Assembly (NCBI RefSeq): GCF_019084045.1
Contig: NZ_JAHRED010000004.1
Span: 248,001-312,000 of the forward strand
DNA from: Paeniglutamicibacter quisquiliarum
GTDB lineage: Bacteria; Actinomycetota; Actinomycetes; Actinomycetales; Micrococcaceae
Length of the DNA: 64,000 nucleotides
Direction: 5' to 3'
The notes under the pieces were generated by a model, which was not told where the DNA came from, made no database searches, and saw nothing but the letters and a program-made list of their open reading frames with translations. The position numbers and the translations under genes are program-made. Shown in pieces: positions 8,584-16,795 of this stretch; position 1 is the stretch's first letter, and each line of letters starts with the position of its first letter.

Positions 8584-9408
8584 ATGCGCGAACTACAGGC
8601 TGCCATCATCAAGGAAATGGGTGTCAAGCCCCGGATCGACCCCGCCGCGGAGGTCCGTGCCCGCATTGATTTCCTCAAGGAGTACCTCACCGCCACGCAC
8701 ACCAACGGTTTCGTGCTTGGCATCTCCGGAGGGCTGGATTCCACCCTGGCCGGGCGTCTGGCCCAGCTTGCCGTCGAGGAGCTCCGCGCGGCGGGAACCG
8801 ACGCCAAGTTCGTTGCCGTGCGGCTCCCGTACGGAACCCAGCTCGACGAGGACGACGCGCAGGCCGCCCTGGATTTCGTGGCCGCCGACGTCGAACGAAC
8901 CTTTAACGTCAAGGCCGGCGTCGATGGCCTCGAATCCGCCTTCCACAAGGCCGTGGGCACACCGATCTCGGATTTCAACAAGGGCAACATCAAGGCGCGC
9001 ATGCGCATGATCGCGCAGTACACGCTGGCCGGCGAGGAGAACCTCCTGGTGCTCGGCACCGACCACGGCGCCGAATCCGTCACCGGGTTCTTCACCAAGT
9101 TCGGAGACGGCGGTGCGGACCTCCTGCCGCTCTTCGGATTGAACAAGCGCCAGAACCGCGAGCTGCTGAGGCACCTGGGTTCCCCGAAGCAATTGTGGGA
9201 AAAGGTCCCCACGGCCGACCTGCTCGACGGGCAGCCGCTGCGCACCGACGAGGACGAGCTGGGCATCACCTACGAGAACATCGACGACTACCTGGAGGGC
9301 CGCGAGATCCCGGAAGCCGCCGCGTCCCTGATCGAGGGCAAGTTCCTGCGCACGCGCCACAAGCGCACCACCCCGGTCACCATCTTTGACACCTGGTGGA
9401 AGGCCTGA
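8584..9408 (+). CDS. nadE: NH3-dependent NAD+ synthetase
   Basis: Adenylates and amidates nicotinate adenine dinucleotide, the last step of NAD synthesis. The 274 residues match the short ammonia-dependent type with no glutaminase domain. The PP-loop ATP-binding motif is ISGGLDST at residues 47-54; later GTDHGAESVTGFFTKFGDGGAD and LLPLFGLNKRQ are family-typical. TAGGCT lies six bases before the ATG, pointing to a leaderless message. Confidence 0.96.
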   Translation: MRELQAAIIKEMGVKPRIDPAAEVRARIDFLKEYLTATHTNGFVLGISGGLDSTLAGRLAQLAVEELRAAGTDAKFVAVRLPYGTQLDEDDAQAALDFVAADVERTFNVKAGVDGLESAFHKAVGTPISDFNKGNIKARMRMIAQYTLAGEENLLVLGTDHGAESVTGFFTKFGDGGADLLPLFGLNKRQNRELLRHLGSPKQLWEKVPTADLLDGQPLRTDEDELGITYENIDDYLEGREIPEAAASLIEGKFLRTRHKRTTPVTIFDTWWKA

Positions 9409-9438
9409 GCGGTGCCGGAACCGCATAGGCTGGACCCC

Positions 9439-10137
9439 GTGGAAAGCACCCTTAACGAACCATCCCCACGTCCCGAGGCACCGGAAAATCCGGAGGCGGA
9501 ATTTCCGGAGCCGACCGGCGAGCTGGTCCAGCCCATCATCCTGCTGGTGGACCGCGAGGAACCCTGCCCCGAGGACGAGGGCATTGCCGTCGCGGCGCTT
9601 GCCTCGGTCGGCGCACTGCTCGCCAACCCGCGCCACCCATATTGGCGACCGTGGGCGCAGGGCGCGTTTGCCAAGAGCGTCCGCCGGGCCGACGCCAAGA
9701 TGTTCGCCAAGGTCGCCGGGGAATTCCCCGGACACACCCTGGCGCAGATCGGGACGGCCCGGGCCATGGGATTCGCGCCAATGCAGGCAGACTCGCTGCC
9801 CAAGCGCCTGGCCAAACTCCAGGTCTCGGGAACGACCCTGCCGCCGGGTTCCCCGATGGATCCGACGGCGGTACGCATCACGCTGAACGACTCATTGGGG
9901 ATGAGCACCGGCAAGGCCGCCGCGCAGGCGGCGCATGCGCTGTTTGCCTGGGTACTGGAGGGAAACCCGCAAGACCTTGATACCTGGCGTGCGGCCGGCT
10001 GCCCGCTGTCGATCGAGCGCCTGGACTCCAAGGCATTCAGGAAGAATGCGCGCTCGGCCAGCGGCCCGGTCATCCATGATGCCGGCCGCACCGAGATCAC
10101 CCCGGGCTCCGCAACGGCGTTCGTCAATGTTGGTTGA
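9439..10137 (+). CDS. Pth2-type peptidyl-tRNA hydrolase domain protein
   Basis: The last ~100 of 232 residues resemble the Pth2 family, which frees stalled peptidyl-tRNA: LGMSTGKAAAQAAHALFAWV contains the conserved Lys and Gln, and VIHDAGRTEITPGSATAFV is the closing motif. About 110 residues ahead of it (LVQPIILLVDREEPCPEDEG onward) are not part of the minimal domain. I chose the GTG at 9439 because TAGGCT lies seven bases ahead; a GTG at 9412 would add nine residues. It follows nadE by 30 bases. Pth2 is the main archaeal/eukaryotic form and is an auxiliary copy in actinobacteria. Confidence 0.8.
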   Translation: MESTLNEPSPRPEAPENPEAEFPEPTGELVQPIILLVDREEPCPEDEGIAVAALASVGALLANPRHPYWRPWAQGAFAKSVRRADAKMFAKVAGEFPGHTLAQIGTARAMGFAPMQADSLPKRLAKLQVSGTTLPPGSPMDPTAVRITLNDSLGMSTGKAAAQAAHALFAWVLEGNPQDLDTWRAAGCPLSIERLDSKAFRKNARSASGPVIHDAGRTEITPGSATAFVNVG

Positions 10138-11353
10138 CGAACGCCGAGATGCCGGTGACGGCCCGGCCGACGATCAATGAATTGATTTCGTAGGTTCCCT
10201 CATAGGTGTAGAGGACTTCAACGTCCCCGAAAAGCTTGGCCATCTCATAGTCGCTGGTCACGCCGTTGCCTCCCAACAGCGCACGTCCCTTGGCCGCGGA
10301 TTCCCGGGCCAGGCGGGTGGTGGTCGACTTGGCCAGGGCGGCCTGGACCATTTCGAGGTCCCCGCTCCCCTGGATCCTGGCCAGGTCCGCCATGAGTGAA
10401 AGACTCGCCATGGCGTTGCCCAGGATCTCGGCCAGCGGCAGCTGCACCAATTGGAAGCCGGCAATGGGTGCACCGAACTGCGTGCGCGCCAGGGCATAGT
10501 CCCTGGCAATGTCGAAGATCCCCAGCTGCACGCCCGCTGCCTGCCACCCCACCCAGGCGCGCGAGTGCTTGAGCAGTTCGTTGGCTGCCGCGAAGTTCCT
10601 GGCGCCGGGCAGCCTGTTGGATTCGGGAACACGGACCGCATCCAACCGGATATCCGCATTTTGCATGACCCTCAAGCCGATCTTGTTGGAGATCTTGGTC
10701 GCGCTGAAACCGGGGCGATCCGATTCGACGATGAAGGCCTTGATCGCCTGGTCCTGCGTGTCGCGTGCCCACACCAGGGAGAAGTCGGCCATGGTGGCCG
10801 CACCGATCCAGCGCTTGGCCCCGCTGATGACCCATTCGTCGCCGTCGCGGGTGGCCGTGGTGGCCAGTCCCCCGGCAATGTCGGAGCCGTGCTCGGGTTC
10901 GGTCAGGGCAAAGGCACCCAGGGCCGTGAATTGGGTCAGTGCGGGCAGCCATTTCTCCTGCTGCCCTGCCGATCCCAATTCCCGGATCATGCCGACGATG
11001 AGTTCGTTGTGGATGCCAATGAGGGCCGAGAGGGAGACATCGGCGCGTGCGGCCTCGACATAGACCAGGCCCTTGAAAAGTTCGCTGCTGCCGTCCAGCT
11101 GGATTCCGCCGAGCCCGTGGGCTGCCATTTCGGGCAGGAGATGGTGCGGGAACTCCTCGCGGTTCCAGTACCCGAGGGATTCGGGGCGCACCCGGTCCTG
11201 CAGAAACGTGCGGATTTCGCGCAGGCGCCGACGTTCGGACGGCTCCAGCTGCTGCCAAATGTGCATCAGGTCGACGTCCGGAAACGGCAGCCCCGCGGCG
11301 TTTCGCTCAATGCCGGCTACGGCGGTGGTTGCCTGGTTCTCACTCAATGGCAT
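10124..11353 (-). CDS. Acyl-CoA dehydrogenase (glutaryl-CoA dehydrogenase-like)
   Basis: FAD enzyme of 409 residues introducing a double bond into acyl-CoA. The FAD/substrate motif ALTEPEHGSDIAGGLAT and the C-terminal YEGTYEINSLIVGRAVTG, whose Glu at about residue 385 is the expected catalytic base, match the glutaryl-CoA dehydrogenase branch. Exact substrate is unclear; in this context a short or branched acyl-CoA is likely. Start: ATG at 11353 with AGAAGGAG ahead. It diverges from an acyl-CoA synthetase across a 143-base region with two operator-like sites. Its 3' end overlaps the pth2-like gene by 14 bases (convergent). Confidence 0.88.
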   Translation of the reverse strand: MPLSENQATTAVAGIERNAAGLPFPDVDLMHIWQQLEPSERRRLREIRTFLQDRVRPESLGYWNREEFPHHLLPEMAAHGLGGIQLDGSSELFKGLVYVEAARADVSLSALIGIHNELIVGMIRELGSAGQQEKWLPALTQFTALGAFALTEPEHGSDIAGGLATTATRDGDEWVISGAKRWIGAATMADFSLVWARDTQDQAIKAFIVESDRPGFSATKISNKIGLRVMQNADIRLDAVRVPESNRLPGARNFAAANELLKHSRAWVGWQAAGVQLGIFDIARDYALARTQFGAPIAGFQLVQLPLAEILGNAMASLSLMADLARIQGSGDLEMVQAALAKSTTTRLARESAAKGRALLGGNGVTSDYEMAKLFGDVEVLYTYEGTYEINSLIVGRAVTGISAFVNQH

Positions 11354-11416
11354 GAGAGGGTGACTCCTTCTGTCCGGTGAAATGTTTGGCTCGATGTTTG
11401 CAAGCCCTTCCAAACC

Positions 11417-11430
11417 CTTGGATATCCAAG
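11417..11430. promoter_or_regulatory. Palindromic operator candidate A (CTTGGATATCCAAG)
   Basis: Perfect 14-bp palindrome followed by TATATTT, in the divergent acyl-CoA dehydrogenase/synthetase promoter. It aligns with sites B (11453-11470) and C (20396-20413): half-sites of the form ACTNGGA and TCCNAGT around a 2-base centre. Confidence 0.6.
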
Positions 11431-11452
11431 TATATTTGCAAGTGATTCAAAT

Positions 11453-11470
11453 CACTAGGGCTTCCTACTA
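11453..11470. promoter_or_regulatory. Operator candidate B (CACTAGGGCTTCCTACTA)
   Basis: Imperfect inverted repeat 27 bases before the acyl-CoA synthetase ATG. Its right part, CTTCCTACTAA followed by TTG, recurs almost unchanged in front of mmsA (site C). Confidence 0.55.
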
Positions 11471-11496
11471 ATTGGGGTCCGGGCGAAAGGACGGCA

Positions 11497-13212
11497 ATGA
11501 CGGTTACCGAAGAATTCCGTGCAGCACGCGACCGGCTTTTGGAATTGCGCACCAATTACACCGGCGCCCGCCAGGAATTCAGGTGGCCCGAGTTCACGGA
11601 GTTCAATTTCGGCCTGGACTGGTTCGACCAGGTGGCCGGGGACCCGCTGCGCGCAAACACCGATGCGCTGGTCATTGTCGAAAAGGACGGTACGTCAACG
11701 CGCCGCACGTGGGCCGAATTGTCTGCCCGTTCCGGCCAGGTCGCCAACTGGATGCGCTCGATCGGCATGAAGCGCGGCGAGAAAATGATCGTCATGTTGG
11801 GGAACCGGGTGGAACTCTGGGAGATCATGCTGGCCGGCATCAAGTTGGGGATGGTCATGATCCCCACGACCACGCAGATGACCCATCTGGACCTGCAGGA
11901 CCGGGTCGAACGGGGCGGGGCGCGCTGGGCCCTGGCCGGTCGCGGAGACACCGATAAGTTCGACCGGGTCGCCGGCGACTACACGGTGGTCCACGTCGAC
12001 GGCGACGCACCGGCGGGCGCCGTGGACTACACCGAGAGCACCGGGCATCCCGCGGAATTCGAACCGGAAGTCGCAACCAAGGCAGATGAAACCCTGCTGC
12101 TGTATTTCACCTCCGGCACCACGTCCAAGGCCAAGCTGGTGGAACACACCCATACCTCTTACCCGGCCGGGCACCTGAGCACGATGTTCTGGATCGGCCT
12201 GGAGCCCGGGGACGTGCACCTGAATGTCGCTTCCCCGGGCTGGGCCAAGCACGCGTGGAGCAACTTCTTCACCCCCTGGATTGCCGAGGCGACGGTCTTC
12301 CTCTACAACTACGAACGCTTCGACGCCAAGGCGCTCATGGCCCAGATGGACGCCGAGGCCGTCACGAGCTTCTGCGCCCCGCCCACGGTGTGGCGCCTGC
12401 TCATCCAGGCCGACCTGACGGCGCTGAAGAACCCTCCGGCCAAGCTGGTGTCGGCCGGCGAGCCGTTGAACGCCGAGGTCATCGACCAAGTCAGCCGCGC
12501 CTGGGGACAAACGATCCGCGACGGCTTCGGGCAAACCGAAACCACCGTGCAGATCGCCAACCCGCCGGGAATGCCCATCACGATCGGCGCCATGGGCCGT
12601 CCCATGCCCGGCTACGACGTGGTCCTCATCGACCCCGCCACCGGGGAAGCCGGCAACGAGGGGGAAATCTGCCTGCGGCTGGAGCCACGTCCACTGGGGC
12701 TGATGAAGTCCTACTACGGGGATGCGGAAAAGACGGCGGATGCCTTCCGTGACGGCGTCTACCACACCGGCGACATGGCCGAAATGGACGAGCAGGGGGT
12801 CATCACCTACGTGGGTCGCGGGGATGACGTGTTCAAGTCCAGCGACTACAAGCTCAGTCCCTTTGAGCTGGAATCGGTGCTGATCCAGCACCCCGCGGTG
12901 GCCGAGGCAGCCGTGGTGCCCTCCCCCGATGAGCTCAGGCTGTCGGTTCCCAAGGCCTTCGTGGTCACGGCCGCGGGCCACGAGCCCTCGGTGGAGCTGG
13001 CCGAAAGCATCCTGGGTTTCTGCCGGGAACACCTGGCTCCCTTCAAGCGGATCCGCCGGTTGGAGTTCGCCGAGCTTCCCAAGACTATTTCGGGAAAGAT
13101 CCGGCGGGTGGAGTTGCGCAACAGCGAGGTGGCACGCCACGAGGGCGCCGCGGGGCTCCTGCCCCAGGGGGTCGAGTACCGCGACGACGATTTCCCGTCC
13201 CTGAAATCCTGA
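11497..13212 (+). CDS. AMP-forming acyl-CoA synthetase
   Basis: 571-residue adenylate-forming enzyme activating a carboxylic acid with ATP and CoA. The P-loop-like motif YFTSGTTSKAK is at about residues 203-213, DGFGQTETT is the A5-type motif, YHTGD and the C-terminal ELPKTISGKIRRVEL with the catalytic Lys follow. Overall order resembles the medium-chain/aromatic acyl-CoA synthetase branch. GAAAGGAC precedes the ATG. It is divergent from the acyl-CoA dehydrogenase, so the two probably serve one acid-degradation route. Substrate is not determinable by eye. Confidence 0.88.
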   Translation: MTVTEEFRAARDRLLELRTNYTGARQEFRWPEFTEFNFGLDWFDQVAGDPLRANTDALVIVEKDGTSTRRTWAELSARSGQVANWMRSIGMKRGEKMIVMLGNRVELWEIMLAGIKLGMVMIPTTTQMTHLDLQDRVERGGARWALAGRGDTDKFDRVAGDYTVVHVDGDAPAGAVDYTESTGHPAEFEPEVATKADETLLLYFTSGTTSKAKLVEHTHTSYPAGHLSTMFWIGLEPGDVHLNVASPGWAKHAWSNFFTPWIAEATVFLYNYERFDAKALMAQMDAEAVTSFCAPPTVWRLLIQADLTALKNPPAKLVSAGEPLNAEVIDQVSRAWGQTIRDGFGQTETTVQIANPPGMPITIGAMGRPMPGYDVVLIDPATGEAGNEGEICLRLEPRPLGLMKSYYGDAEKTADAFRDGVYHTGDMAEMDEQGVITYVGRGDDVFKSSDYKLSPFELESVLIQHPAVAEAAVVPSPDELRLSVPKAFVVTAAGHEPSVELAESILGFCREHLAPFKRIRRLEFAELPKTISGKIRRVELRNSEVARHEGAAGLLPQGVEYRDDDFPSLKS

Positions 13213-13264
13213 TGCCCGAGGTGGCTTGGATAAGCTGGGGCACGAGTTCTATCCGGAGGGAACA

Positions 13265-13789
13265 TTGAGCCAACCACTACCGCGCGACCCGATCCTGGAA
13301 GCGCAACGCAATTGGGAACGCCACGGGTGGCAGGACGTCGCCGAACCCATGGCGGCGATCACCGCGCTGATGCGGACGCAGCAGATCCTTTTGCAGCGCG
13401 CGGAAACGGTGCTCAAGCCATTCGGGCTGACGTTCGCCCGGTACGAGATGCTCGCACTGCTGAGCTTTGCCCGCGACGGCGAGCTGGCCATGAATCGGGC
13501 CAGTGCCCTGCTGCAGGTGCATGCCACCTCGGTGACCAACGCCGTGGACCGGCTGGAGGGCGCCGGGCTGGTGGCACGCACCAAGCATCCGACCGACAAG
13601 CGCACCACGCTCATTGCCCTGACGCGGCAGGGCAGGGAGCTGGCCGCGGCCGCCACCGTCGAGCTCAACGCCCAGGTCTTCGCGGACTCCGGTTTTTCCG
13701 ACCGCGACATTTCCACGTTGATCCGGATCTTCAGCAAGTTCCGCCGCGAGGCCGGGGACTTCTCCGCGGACGAGCCGGCTCCCAAGTAG
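13265..13789 (+). CDS. MarR family transcriptional regulator
   Basis: 174 residues with the MarR layout: long N-terminal helix, KPFGLTFARYEMLALLSF, recognition helix LLQVHATSVTNAVDRLEGAG, wing VARTKHPTDKRTTLIALT (matching the family DxRxxxLxLT motif). Start is the TTG at 13265, seven bases after GGAGG; a TTG at 13226 is less likely. It lies 52 bases after the acyl-CoA synthetase and in the same direction, so it may be co-transcribed and control this catabolic region, although a TATA-like TAAGCT box nearby could give it its own promoter. Confidence 0.85.
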   Translation: MSQPLPRDPILEAQRNWERHGWQDVAEPMAAITALMRTQQILLQRAETVLKPFGLTFARYEMLALLSFARDGELAMNRASALLQVHATSVTNAVDRLEGAGLVARTKHPTDKRTTLIALTRQGRELAAAATVELNAQVFADSGFSDRDISTLIRIFSKFRREAGDFSADEPAPK

Positions 13790-13804
13790 GGCGAGGCCCT
13801 TCCC

Positions 13805-13836
13805 CGACGCCATGGCCTTGGGCCGTCTAGGCGTCG
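13805..13836. terminator. Hairpin between convergent genes
   Basis: CGACGCC (13805-13811) pairs with GGCGTCG (13830-13836), with further GGCC pairing inside. It lies between the MarR gene and the ABC ATPase and includes the latter's stop. No T-run; likely but unproven terminator. Confidence 0.4.
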
Positions 13837-14534
13837 ACAAGCTGCGCGAGGCCGAGCCTTCCGTCGCGCATGGTGGCGACGGAGTCGGTGAGCGGGATGA
13901 ATTCGGTGTCGTGCGTGACCATGACGGTGGCCACCGAAAACTCCTTGGTCACCTGGGCCAAAAGCCTCACGATTGATTCGCTGCGCGCATGGTCAAGCGC
14001 GGCGGTGGGCTCGTCGACCAGCAACACCTTCGGCTGTCCCATCAGGGCGCGGGCGATGTTGACGCGCTGGCGCTGGCCTCCGGAGAGTTGGTGCGGGCGC
14101 TTCCCGGCGGCGTCTGCCAGCCCCACGATGTCCAGCAGCTCCAGGGCGCGCGACCTGGCGGGCTTCAGCGGCCTGCCGCGCAGGTGGTCGGAGATCATCA
14201 GCTGTTCGACGGCGGTCAGCGAGGCCAGCAGGTTGGGTTGCTGGAAGATGATGCCGACCTTCTCGCGACGCAGAGCGGTCACCTGTGCATCGTTCAGGTC
14301 GCTGGCGGTGGTTCCGTCGATGATGACCAGGCCGCTGGTGGGCCGGATCAGCGTGGCGGCGGCGGCCAACAGCGAGGACTTTCCGGAGCCCGAGGGGCCG
14401 ATCAACGAGAGCATCCGGCCTGCGCCCACACCGAGGTTGACGCCGTCCAGGGCCTTGAGGGTGCCCTGCCCGTCCGGATATTCCAGGGTCAGGTCGATCA
14501 GTTGCAGGGGCATGGTGGTGGCAGGGGTGCGCAT
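13827..14534 (-). CDS. ABC transporter ATP-binding protein (MacB/LolD type)
   Basis: 235 residues: Walker A IGPSGSGKSSLL near residue 45, Q-loop FQQPNLLASLT, signature LSGGQRQRVNIARAL, Walker B VLLVDEPTAALD and H-loop VMVTHD. This subclass pairs with FtsX/MacB permeases and works in export or lipoprotein/peptide extrusion rather than import. AAAGGA precedes the ATG. It follows its permease gene by 68 bases and would be co-expressed with it. Confidence 0.92.
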   Translation of the reverse strand: MRTPATTMPLQLIDLTLEYPDGQGTLKALDGVNLGVGAGRMLSLIGPSGSGKSSLLAAAATLIRPTSGLVIIDGTTASDLNDAQVTALRREKVGIIFQQPNLLASLTAVEQLMISDHLRGRPLKPARSRALELLDIVGLADAAGKRPHQLSGGQRQRVNIARALMGQPKVLLVDEPTAALDHARSESIVRLLAQVTKEFSVATVMVTHDTEFIPLTDSVATMRDGRLGLAQLVDA

Positions 14535-14602
14535 GGGAATCCTTTGCGGGGAGGGCGGGGAAAGGGACGGGAAAGGGACGTGGGCCGCGGCCTGTCGAGG
14601 GG

Positions 14603-15790
14603 CTAGTTGCCACCCAGGGCGATCAGCGGATCGACCTTGGTGACACGGGAGACGGCGAGCGCCGCCCCGGCCAGGCCGAGCGCGAAGACCCCGAGGATGG
14701 GCAGCAGCGTGGTTGCGGGGCCCAGCAGGAAGGGAGCCGCGTTGGCGGCGAGGGAGCCGCCGAGAATGCCGATGCCGCCGCCGATCCCGGCACCGAGCAG
14801 CAAGACGATGCCGGCCTGGGTGATGGCGTCCCGGAGCACATAGCGGCCGGAGCCGCCCAGGGCCTTGAGCACGGCGATGTCGCGGGTGCGCTGCACGGTC
14901 CAGACCGTGAGGAAGGCAAGGATCACCAGGGCCGAGATGCCGTAGAGGAAGCCCTGCATCATCAGCAGCGAGCCGTTTTCGCTCTTGTAGGACCCGAGCG
15001 CGGCATAGGAGCCGGTGCGGGTGGTGCTGGCGGTGGCGGCAGCGGTGTTCGCCGCGTCGGTGTCAACGGAGGACCCCTCCTGGTTGGTGACGGCGATGAC
15101 GGTGCCGGCCTGGGTGTCGTCCCCCAGGTGGGCGAGCCTGGCCCAGGAGTCGAGGTCGGTGTAGACCACCGAGGTGTGCGAGTACCAGTTGTCCGCGGCA
15201 ATCCCTCCGACGACCAGGTCCACCCCGGCCATGGAGACGGTGTCGCCGGTCTGCAGCGACAGGTCCTCGGCCACGGACGCGCCGATGACGACTTCTCCCC
15301 CGGCCACCGGCAGGGGTGCAAGGGAGCTGCCCTCCGGGAGGCCGAAGACCGCCACGTTGGTGGTTCCGGTGCTGGTTTCCGAGCCGGCGGCCGAGCCCTG
15401 GAAGCGGGTTTGGGTGATGCCGAGGGCCTCGGCCGACGCGACGCCCGGACGATTGCCCCACGCCGCGACCTGGTCCGCGGTGACCTGGCTTTCGGTGAAG
15501 GAGGCCTTGGGGTCGTTGCCGCTGGCGGCACCGAAGGCGATGGTGTCAACGGGCGTGGTCGCCGAGCCGAGGTTTTTCAGCGCGGAGGTGGATTGGTCGC
15601 CCAGGCCGGCGGTGAGCCCGGAGAGCATGACCAGCAGCAGCGTGATGAGGGCGACCACCGAGCCCATGAGAGCGAAGCGGCCCTTGGCGAAGCGGATGTC
15701 GCGGATTGCGAGGAACACGGCGGGAGGTTCCCTTTCGGTGGATGGTGCGGGGGTCTTGCCGGCGGCAATGTCCCCCTTCTTATCTCCCAT
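14603..15790 (-). CDS. MacB/FtsX-like ABC permease
   Basis: About 395 residues. One membrane helix near the N-terminus (LMGSVVALITLLLVMLSGL), a large Ala/Gly/Thr-rich extracytoplasmic domain of roughly 200 residues, then three C-terminal helices (GISALVILAFLTVWTVQR; ITQAGIVLLLGAGIGG; ILGVFALGLAGAALAVSR). This is the MacB/LolC topology. The start is uncertain: ATG at 15790 has GGAGG too close, ATG at 15817 overlaps an 18-bp palindrome, and GTG at 15718 begins exactly at the conserved FLAIRDIRFAKGR. The partner ATPase is downstream. Substrate unknown. Confidence 0.85.
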   Translation of the reverse strand: MGDKKGDIAAGKTPAPSTEREPPAVFLAIRDIRFAKGRFALMGSVVALITLLLVMLSGLTAGLGDQSTSALKNLGSATTPVDTIAFGAASGNDPKASFTESQVTADQVAAWGNRPGVASAEALGITQTRFQGSAAGSETSTGTTNVAVFGLPEGSSLAPLPVAGGEVVIGASVAEDLSLQTGDTVSMAGVDLVVGGIAADNWYSHTSVVYTDLDSWARLAHLGDDTQAGTVIAVTNQEGSSVDTDAANTAAATASTTRTGSYAALGSYKSENGSLLMMQGFLYGISALVILAFLTVWTVQRTRDIAVLKALGGSGRYVLRDAITQAGIVLLLGAGIGGGIGILGGSLAANAAPFLLGPATTLLPILGVFALGLAGAALAVSRVTKVDPLIALGGN

Positions 15791-15815
15791 CCTCCGTTTT
15801 CCCGCACCCGTGCGC

Positions 15816-15833
15816 ATCGACCATATGGTCGAT
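15816..15833. promoter_or_regulatory. Perfect 18-bp palindrome ATCGACCATATGGTCGAT
   Basis: It lies directly upstream of the MacB-like permease gene. Such palindromes are typical operators of TetR-type dimers. The TATGGT inside could serve as a -10 box, so a bound repressor would block transcription. No TetR gene is adjacent. Confidence 0.65.
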
Positions 15834-15850
15834 TGGTGCCGCCCCTGCCG

Positions 15851-16666
15851 CTACTCGGGCATCTCCCCGTTGACCCACGAAATGTACCGGCGCAGCGTCC
15901 GTTCGACCGCGGTGTGGGCGTCCTCCTCCAATACGCCGAAGGCGCTGTACATCCGGGTGAACTCCAGCGGCATCACGATGTCAAGGATGCGTTCTATGGC
16001 ACTGGCGGGCAGCGGGATGTTGTTGACGTAGCTGCGCATGGCGTTTGCCGATGTCCTGTCGCCGCCCACGGCAATGGTGTCCCCGCTGACCAGCACCCCG
16101 GCACCCTTCCGCCCGGCCGGCCAGTGCACGACGCTGCTGCCGGCGAAGTGCCCGCCGCATTGGTACATCCAGAGGCCGGGGAGCATCTCGACCTTTCCTT
16201 CCCATAGCCTGATGACAGGATCCGGGCGCCGGATCCACTGCTCATCTGCCGCGGCAACGTACACGGGGACGTGTCCGAAGCGATGGCTGTACTGGATGGA
16301 CGAGCCGGTCAGGTGCGGGTGGCTCGAGGCAATGGCCGCCACCCCGCCGAGCTCGTCGATGCGCCGCGCACCGGCCGCATCGATGAACCCGGGCGGCTCG
16401 AAAAGCAGGTTGCCGCCGGGGGTGCGGACCAGCAGTCCCCGCTGTCCAATGCCCAGTTTCGGTGTCGTGGTAATGGCATGGAGGTTGGGCTCCAGCTCCC
16501 GGACCTCCATGCTGTGGCCCCGGGCTTCGAGCTCGTCCCGGGTGGTCCAGGACTGGCCGGACGCGGGAACCCATTGGCGTTCGTCCTCGCAGATCTCACA
16601 GCGCCCGGGCGACTCCGGGGCATCCGCGTGCTCGATGGCGCAGGTGGAGCAGCTGAAGATGGTCAT
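15851..16666 (-). CDS. Metallo-beta-lactamase-fold protein with N-terminal zinc ribbon
   Basis: 271 residues. The first 35 carry two Cys pairs (CSTC and CEIC) in a rubredoxin/zinc-ribbon arrangement. The rest resembles metallo-beta-lactamase-fold hydrolases: FEPPGFIDAAGA, ASSHPHLTGSS, GGHFAGSSVVHW and VLVSGDT. The HxHxDH metal motif is replaced by HPHLTG, so only part of the usual two-metal site is present; His in GGHFAGS and Asp in SGDT remain. ATG at 16666 has GCGGGA ahead. The gene lies 129 bases after mmsB on the same strand. Reaction unknown. Confidence 0.72.
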   Translation of the reverse strand: MTIFSCSTCAIEHADAPESPGRCEICEDERQWVPASGQSWTTRDELEARGHSMEVRELEPNLHAITTTPKLGIGQRGLLVRTPGGNLLFEPPGFIDAAGARRIDELGGVAAIASSHPHLTGSSIQYSHRFGHVPVYVAAADEQWIRRPDPVIRLWEGKVEMLPGLWMYQCGGHFAGSSVVHWPAGRKGAGVLVSGDTIAVGGDRTSANAMRSYVNNIPLPASAIERILDIVMPLEFTRMYSAFGVLEEDAHTAVERTLRRYISWVNGEMPE

Positions 16667-16795
16667 CAAGTCCCGCTTCCCTCGATTTTCAGGGCGTGGC
16701 CACAGCGAGCGGGCCCCAACGACCGTCCAGGACAAAACCTGTCATGAACGTCGCTGGTCCCAGGCCTGCCCGACTGGATTGAAACGCTGCCTTGC

